The position numbers and the translations under genes were made by a program. 12,292 nt of DNA from Euperipatoides rowelli. Its lineage: Eukaryota; Onychophora; Udeonychophora; Euonychophora; Peripatopsidae. The notes below the pieces were generated by a model. It did no database searches and had not been told where the DNA came from. It was given only the letters and a program-made list of their open reading frames with translations. The DNA is taken from assembly GCA_003024985.2 (NCBI GenBank), contig PXIH01S0002224.1. One strand, given 5' to 3'. This document shows positions 7,846-12,292 of the stretch, in pieces. Within the stretch, counting starts at the first letter, position 1; every line of letters starts with the position of its first letter.

Positions 7846-7912
7846 AATGCACACACACACACATACTCATAGGCTACACACTGGGATTGTTATGTACATA
7901 CACACACACATA
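7794..7912. repeat. CA-rich simple repeat cluster
   Basis: Two short (CA)n tracts, at about 7850-7863 and 7898-7910, are joined by CA-rich sequence. Just to the left, TAGGCCTA (near 7796-7803) is a perfect 8-bp palindrome within nearly symmetric GTGTA and TACAC arms. Confidence 0.75.
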
Positions 7913-9104
7913 TTTATATTAACCCCCAAAGTTATTTCTACTATGACTAATGTGACCACTATTTCATTGTTCTCACTAATTCTTAGTAAACTTTGCTCTT
8001 TTCGCTCATCTTGATAGTTTTACTAGTTGTTAAAAGTCTTTCGAGTGAGATAAAGTGGTGGTCTACACACACAATTACTGTCACTGTGACTTTCTTTTAG
8101 CCCTGTGTCAGGGTATAAATACTCTTCTCAAGGCTATTAATATAAGATGCAGTAGGTAAATAAGAAAGAAAAACAAAAATTGATTTATTTCTTATAAATG
8201 TAAAACAATATTATAAAAAGCTGTGCTTCTTTGGAAGCTTATATTATCTAGATTGGTGATTATTAAATCAGGTTCATCTAATAAAATATAAATATATTAT
8301 TACTTAAAATCTTAAAATCTTTCTTATGACTCTATACCAGTAATCTCAATGACATTTTAGGTAACGTTGTGTTTTCAAAGGTTAATTACTCTTAATTCCA
8401 TGCAACTTTCCAGTCATTTTCTGCATCAAAGGACATCTAATTATTATCATCTGACAAAGTTGTACTTCATTTAGCATCAATCTTTTCTCCTTCTTGAAGT
8501 TAAGAAAATTGTGTTAAACATTGATAAATAACCTGAAAATATGTAAAATATTTAAATATGTGCATATTGAATTTGTTGTTTGGTAATAAACTTTTACGAT
8601 CAAATGTAATTTTTTTATTTTTTTGTTAAAAAAGTGTTGAATAATTACATCATGCATCGATTATTTAGATATTAATTAAATTTTAATTGGGAGCATTAAT
8701 TATTTTAATTCTTTAATTATACTTTGTTTTGAATCATTAAATTTTAAAATTCATTTGATATTTTAATGTCTTTAAAGATTTAAATGATTTAATTTTCTAA
8801 AATTGATGTGATAATAATTAATTGCTTGATATTGATATTATGTGTTGTTATTAAATCAAAGTAAAATAATTTAGTTATACTGTATTATACTATCAATAAT
8901 GTTTTATAACAAACTTAACAGTATTTTAGTTCAGAATGGCATGGAATAATTTATTGGCAATAAATTAACAATTCACTGTTAATATCTTTTATCACTGTTT
9001 TATAGTAATATATTTTTTAACATTTTTCTACTTTTTTTTTAAAAAAATTTTTGTATTTAAATGTTTTATTTCAATTTAAATTGTATAAATATATTTTATT
9101 GAGA
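7913..9104. other. AT-rich sequence with no recognisable gene
   Basis: No frame of note on either strand. The part from about 8520 to 8900 is extremely A/T-rich with recurring TTTAAT/ATTAAA words. A T-run followed directly by an A-run near 9031-9047 forms a simple palindrome. Confidence 0.65.
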
Positions 9105-9165
9105 TGATGCTGTTATCCATTCAGTCGAATCGGACTTTCTATGAGTACTGCTCCTCATAGATAAT
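9105..9165 (-). repeat. Possible SINE or LINE 3' tail fragment
   Basis: Read on the minus strand, GTCCGATTCGACTGAATGGA is followed by TAACAGCATCATC and then AATAAAA. This resembles the GTCGGA...CGACTGA tail shared by several animal SINEs and their partner LINEs. No tRNA-like A or B box was found upstream on that strand, and no target duplication is visible. The resemblance rests on about 20 bases and from memory of consensus tails only. Confidence 0.2.
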
Positions 9166-9741
9166 CTGTCTTCTACTGCTCTCCTCAACCTTCTTGTATA
9201 ATTTCATTATATTTTCTTGCTAAAAACAGTAAAAAATTGACATTTGCATGTGTATGTTTGGAATAGATATAATTTACAATTCTGTTTATTTTTAATGCGG
9301 CTATAAATAATATTTAAATTGTAATCAGACAAGATAATCCACGATGTTATAGCTAACTAACAACCAAAATAAAAAAAAGGTTATAGCAATACATTTTCTG
9401 AACTTTACATAAGAATTATATATATAAATAAAATCAGGATGGGTATTAATTTCAAGAAAACTATATTCAGGAATACAGACAGACATAATGCAAAGTAATT
9501 AAAATGATGTAGAATAAATGAGAGCTCATTGAGAATAATTATGTAGAGGATTAAATTTTTCATAACTGGTGAAGATGAACAAATAAAGTTCAACAATATT
9601 TAAAAAAACATGATAGTGTTCAGGATTCTTGAGCAAAAATGTTCAGGATGAGGAAAATCAAATTGAGTTGGAGTTGCTTTAGTTTTTACAGGTTGATGCT
9701 AAGATTTTAAATGTTGACAGTAGAATTTAAAGAATAATTAC
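9166..9741. other. AT-rich sequence with no recognisable gene
   Basis: A 63-codon minus-strand frame at 9405-9596 is made of hydrophobic residues encoded by A/T-rich codons and looks like chance. Nothing else stands out. Confidence 0.6.
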
Positions 9742-9823
9742 TTAAAGCGGGCAAAAATTCCTCCCAGCGGGTGCTGGAGTGATCCAAGGGGGCATTGGTT
9801 GCCTTTGGTGCAATTGGGAGGTG
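9742..9823 (-). CDS. Candidate internal exon, 82 bp, unidentified
   Basis: On the minus strand this 82-bp segment is bounded by a good-looking acceptor, a T-rich run ending in ATTTTTATTCAG, and a possible donor, CTTTAA followed by GTAATT. Its G+C is 45 of 82 bases, about 55 percent, in surroundings of very low G+C. One frame is fully open and reads HLPIAPKATNAPLDHSS then TRWEEFLPAL. It lies inside an 83-codon open frame (9707-9958) whose other parts look like chance. The other two frames are also open for most of the length, so the true frame is uncertain. It could equally be a fragment of an unrecognised repeat. I do not recognise the peptide. Confidence 0.3.
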
Positions 9824-9829
9824 CTGAAT

Positions 9830-10380
9830 AAAAATAATGGGAAATGGAAACATAAAGTAAAAGATAAGAAAATTTTGAAAAATGTTTGCTCTTGTTTCAT
9901 CTATTGTGTAACGTAGAGTTAAATTGTAGTGAAACTTATTTTCCAAATAAACACACAAAATGCAAGCTAGTATAATGATCAGTGGTCAAGTTCACCGACA
10001 GGTCAAACCCTTTAATTCTTCTTCTTTTTTTTTAAGCATATTTAATTCATTTATGAAATTTTTACTATTAGGTGGCTAATAAATGATTTAAAATTGTATA
10101 GGAAAAACTTATACACCAGGTTCTCTCCTTCTCATTACGGGGATTTTTAATGTTATTCATTATATTTAATTTAATATTGTTCTTCATTATCTTAATTTTC
10201 TGAATGTAATGTGAATGTTACTATGGTTTACAAAATGATTTCATAATTCAAGCTTCAAGGTGTCGTATTTACAGCATCTTTGTTTATTTATGTTGTAGGA
10301 TGTAGGTAGAAATATAGATATAAAAAAGAATGTAAATTCATCACTGCGTTTTCCTGTTTGTTCACTTAAAGAAGGTAGAT
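9830..10380. other. AT-rich sequence with no recognisable gene
   Basis: I see no supported feature here on either strand. Confidence 0.6.
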
Positions 10381-10385
10381 TTCCA

Positions 10386-10403
10386 GGGGGTGGGGGGGGG
10401 GGG
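10386..10403 (+). repeat. G-tract
   Basis: Five Gs, one T and twelve Gs in a row interrupt AT-rich DNA. Such a run can in principle form a G-quadruplex and is also prone to length errors in sequencing and replication. Confidence 0.85.
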
Positions 10404-10521
10404 CACTGAGTATTTTTGTTTTTCTTAAAAATAGGTTTAGGAATGTCTGATTAAGAGTTTCTGAAAGAAGGGAATACAGGGTTTCTATCGTTGAGGAATT
10501 AATGTTTCATTTTTTTAGACA

Positions 10522-10719
10522 TTAAGAGTTTGGTCTTTTCCATCTGTCAAAATTTTGTAAGATGGGTGCTGGCACTCTCTTTGGTTTAGTAAAAGCTTCT
10601 TTCAAATGAAGTCTCCTAGTCACTAAGTTGAGGACAGGTTTGATTGTTTCTTCTTTCAAGTGTTTTACTTCTGGTAACTCATTCAGGGTAGGTTTTCTGG
10701 TAGTGGACTTTTTTTTCTT
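10522..10719 (-). CDS. Candidate terminal coding fragment, 65 codons plus stop, unidentified
   Basis: A minus-strand frame runs from just after a TAG (10720-10722) to a TAA (10522-10524) without interruption. It lacks an initiating ATG, so it would have to be part of a spliced gene or a pseudogene. The peptide is basic and well mixed, with segments TRKPTLNELPEVKHLKEET and PVLNLVTRRLHLKEAFTKP, and ends FDRWKRPNS. Its codon mix is less A/T-biased than most chance frames here. The bases before it end AAAAAATAG, only a weak splice acceptor. A separate open stretch of about 30 codons in another frame lies just upstream on the same strand (around 10740-10840). No family is recognised. Confidence 0.3.
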   Translation of the reverse strand, partial: KKKKSTTRKPTLNELPEVKHLKEETIKPVLNLVTRRLHLKEAFTKPKRVPAPILQNFDRWKRPNS

Positions 10720-10724
10720 CTATT

Positions 10725-11190
10725 TTTTATCCGGATCAATAAAAACAAACTGAAAATTTTTCTATGGATAGTTTCTGCAGTTGATATCCAGATAAAACAT
10801 CTTGTTGGTAGAAAAACATATAGTTCATTGTTGGTGAATTTGTAAATCAAAGCAAACCTTCCTCAGAAATAGTAATGTATCAAAATGGCAATTGTAAGAT
10901 ATCATATCATAAATTGTCAATTTGTAATGAAGAATTTCTTTAAGTAATCAGGTTCAAATAAGAATATGGATGTTGTTAAACAACTAACCTCTCTTAGTGT
11001 ATAATCAGAGGGAAGCATGTTTAGATTGTAATACAATATCAACACAATATCTATATATTAATACATGAAGGGGAAACTTTGGATCCCTTTTTAAGCATAT
11101 TGGGCGCACAGAGGAGTGTGAGATTTGGTAGAGTTAAAGTTTATATGGAGAGGGAGTGCATTGAGCTAAAATGTTTATAGAAAATTAAAA
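10725..11190. other. AT-rich sequence with no firmly recognisable gene
   Basis: Apart from the short minus-strand open stretch near 10740-10840 noted with the neighbouring candidate fragment, I see nothing supported here. Confidence 0.5.
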
Positions 11191-11475
11191 CATTCATTGT
11201 TTAGCGTTGTGGTGGTTTTTTACAAAGGAGTGGCAGCTTTTTACAAAGGAATTTCTTATTGGTCGAATTTCGACCAACACTGGAGTGGCAAATTAGCGTT
11301 GTGGCGGCTTTTACAAAGGAATTTCTTATTGGTCGAATTTCGACCAACACTGGATACATTCATTGTTTATGTTGTGGCAGCTTTTATGAATGTGATACAA
11401 ATGGCGAGCGAATTAAATTTTCTTATTTTATTTATTTTATCTTCTCTTATAAGTTATTGGTCGAATTTCGACCAC
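11191..11475 (+). repeat. Three-copy degenerate repeat built around a palindrome
   Basis: The unit begins CATTCATTGTTTAGCGTTGTGG, continues with a GGCTTTTACAAAGGAATTTCTTA-like part and ends with the palindrome TTGGTCGAATTTCGACCAA plus CACTGGA. Copy 1 is 11191-11284, with an internal duplication of its TTTTACAAAGGA part. Copy 2 is about 11294-11354. Copy 3 is about 11357-11475, where the middle is replaced or expanded by unrelated AT-rich sequence. The palindrome has 9-bp arms about one central T and occurs at 11259-11277, 11329-11347 and, one base short, 11457-11474. Two overlapping plus-strand frames of 97 and 78 codons arise from this repeat and are not convincing genes. Confidence 0.8.
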
Positions 11476-11495
11476 TGGGTTACCAGTTAGTATAA

Positions 11496-12292
11496 ATCAT
11501 TACCGAAATATGACAAATTGAAAATAGATTATAGTGATAACTACCACACACATGATTACTTAAAAACCTTATCATTAAAGGTCAAATGTAACAGATTTTT
11601 AATTTTTTAAATTATTATTGAATTTCAAAGATAATTACTAAAAAAAATTTCACTGGAAAAAAAAATTAAATGCATAAAAAAATGTTATTTAATAATAAAA
11701 TAAAGAGTATTGCAGTCCTCTGTCAGGTATTATAAATTGAAACTTTAATATTTTCTTTGGGTCTGAGATTAATTTGTTGACAAAATTCTTTCTATAGCTG
11801 TTTTCTTTGTAATGATTTAACATGTAAATAGAGGTATGTTCAACTTGTATTAAATTTCATTTTGATTTAAAAAAACAAATTGGACCATAATAGCACAAAG
11901 GATGAATTTGATTATGATTTTTTATTATTATTTAAACAATTAGTCCATAGGATTTCCAGCTTTAATCTGACAAAGATAGCAAATATTCTATAGTTAAGCA
12001 TAGCAAGCTCTATTCATCTCTGAACAATGACATCACAAAATATCTCCCCTGGTGTATACAGTTTACAATGTTGTTTTAAGGGGGAGGAGCTAAAGACAAT
12101 TATTTTGAAAATTGAATTGTATTTAACTATTTTTTTTTCTAGTGGATATTTTTTTTAGTAAAAATCTTTGAAAATCATTAATAAAAAAAATGAAAAAATC
12201 CGTTATATTTGATCTTTAAATAATTTATAATGGTAAAAGTCGTGTCAACTCTATTTTATTTTAATTAAATAATTAAGAATTCTAAGGGAATA
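11496..12292. other. AT-rich sequence with no recognisable gene
   Basis: No supported coding or RNA feature is visible. A slightly G+C-richer patch near 12025-12100 contains CTCCCC and GGGGGAG in opposite orientation, which could be a short eroded repeat. Confidence 0.55.

Noticed and set aside
7794-7912. CRISPR-like or regularly spaced repeats
   Set aside because: The sequence is a CA microsatellite cluster without conserved repeats and unique spacers, and the window is eukaryotic.
9405-9596. 63-codon minus-strand hydrophobic frame, membrane-protein-like
   Set aside because: Hydrophobic residues are expected from A/T-rich codons (Ile, Leu, Phe). No motif, context or composition change supports a gene.
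11197-11495. Two overlapping plus-strand frames of 97 and 78 codons
   Set aside because: Both are produced by the duplicated palindrome-containing unit, and the same repeat is read in two frames. There is no independent coding evidence.

Overview
The window looks like AT-rich, gene-poor, repeat-laden nuclear DNA from a multicellular eukaryote, most likely an invertebrate animal. It shows no bacterial gene density, no ribosome binding sites and no operons. It carries decayed Ty3/Gypsy retrotransposons of animal type, a short hAT element, fold-back sequences, microsatellites and long A/T homopolymers. I cannot name the species. Two single-base ambiguities (N at 392 and 2558) suggest draft assembly or consensus sequence.

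Layout: 1-800 holds two GC-richer islands with inverted repeats, of which 632-773 is a near-complete hairpin. 1682-2041 is a non-autonomous hAT element with a perfect 8-bp target duplication. 2100-4235 holds debris read on the minus strand; its core (2850-4235) is the end of a Gypsy-type Pol, running from the RNase H-integrase linker through the integrase zinc-binding region and catalytic core to the C-terminal region. 5030-6886 is a second, different Gypsy element, also on the minus strand, with Gag, zinc knuckles, a protease remnant and then integrase. Its reverse transcriptase and RNase H are missing, so it is internally deleted. Both elements are riddled with stops and frameshifts. Each has lost one acidic residue of the integrase D,D,E triad, but not the same one.

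6890-12292 is mostly AT-rich non-coding sequence. It contains a CA microsatellite, a possible SINE/LINE tail, an 82-bp GC-rich segment with exon-like borders (9742-9823), an open minus-strand frame of 65 codons (10522-10719), a G-tract, and a three-copy repeat built around a short palindrome (11191-11475).

No intact protein-coding gene is demonstrable. Nothing here supports a new functional system. The best leads are the palindrome-centred repeat, the two candidate exons and the paired dead Gypsy elements.
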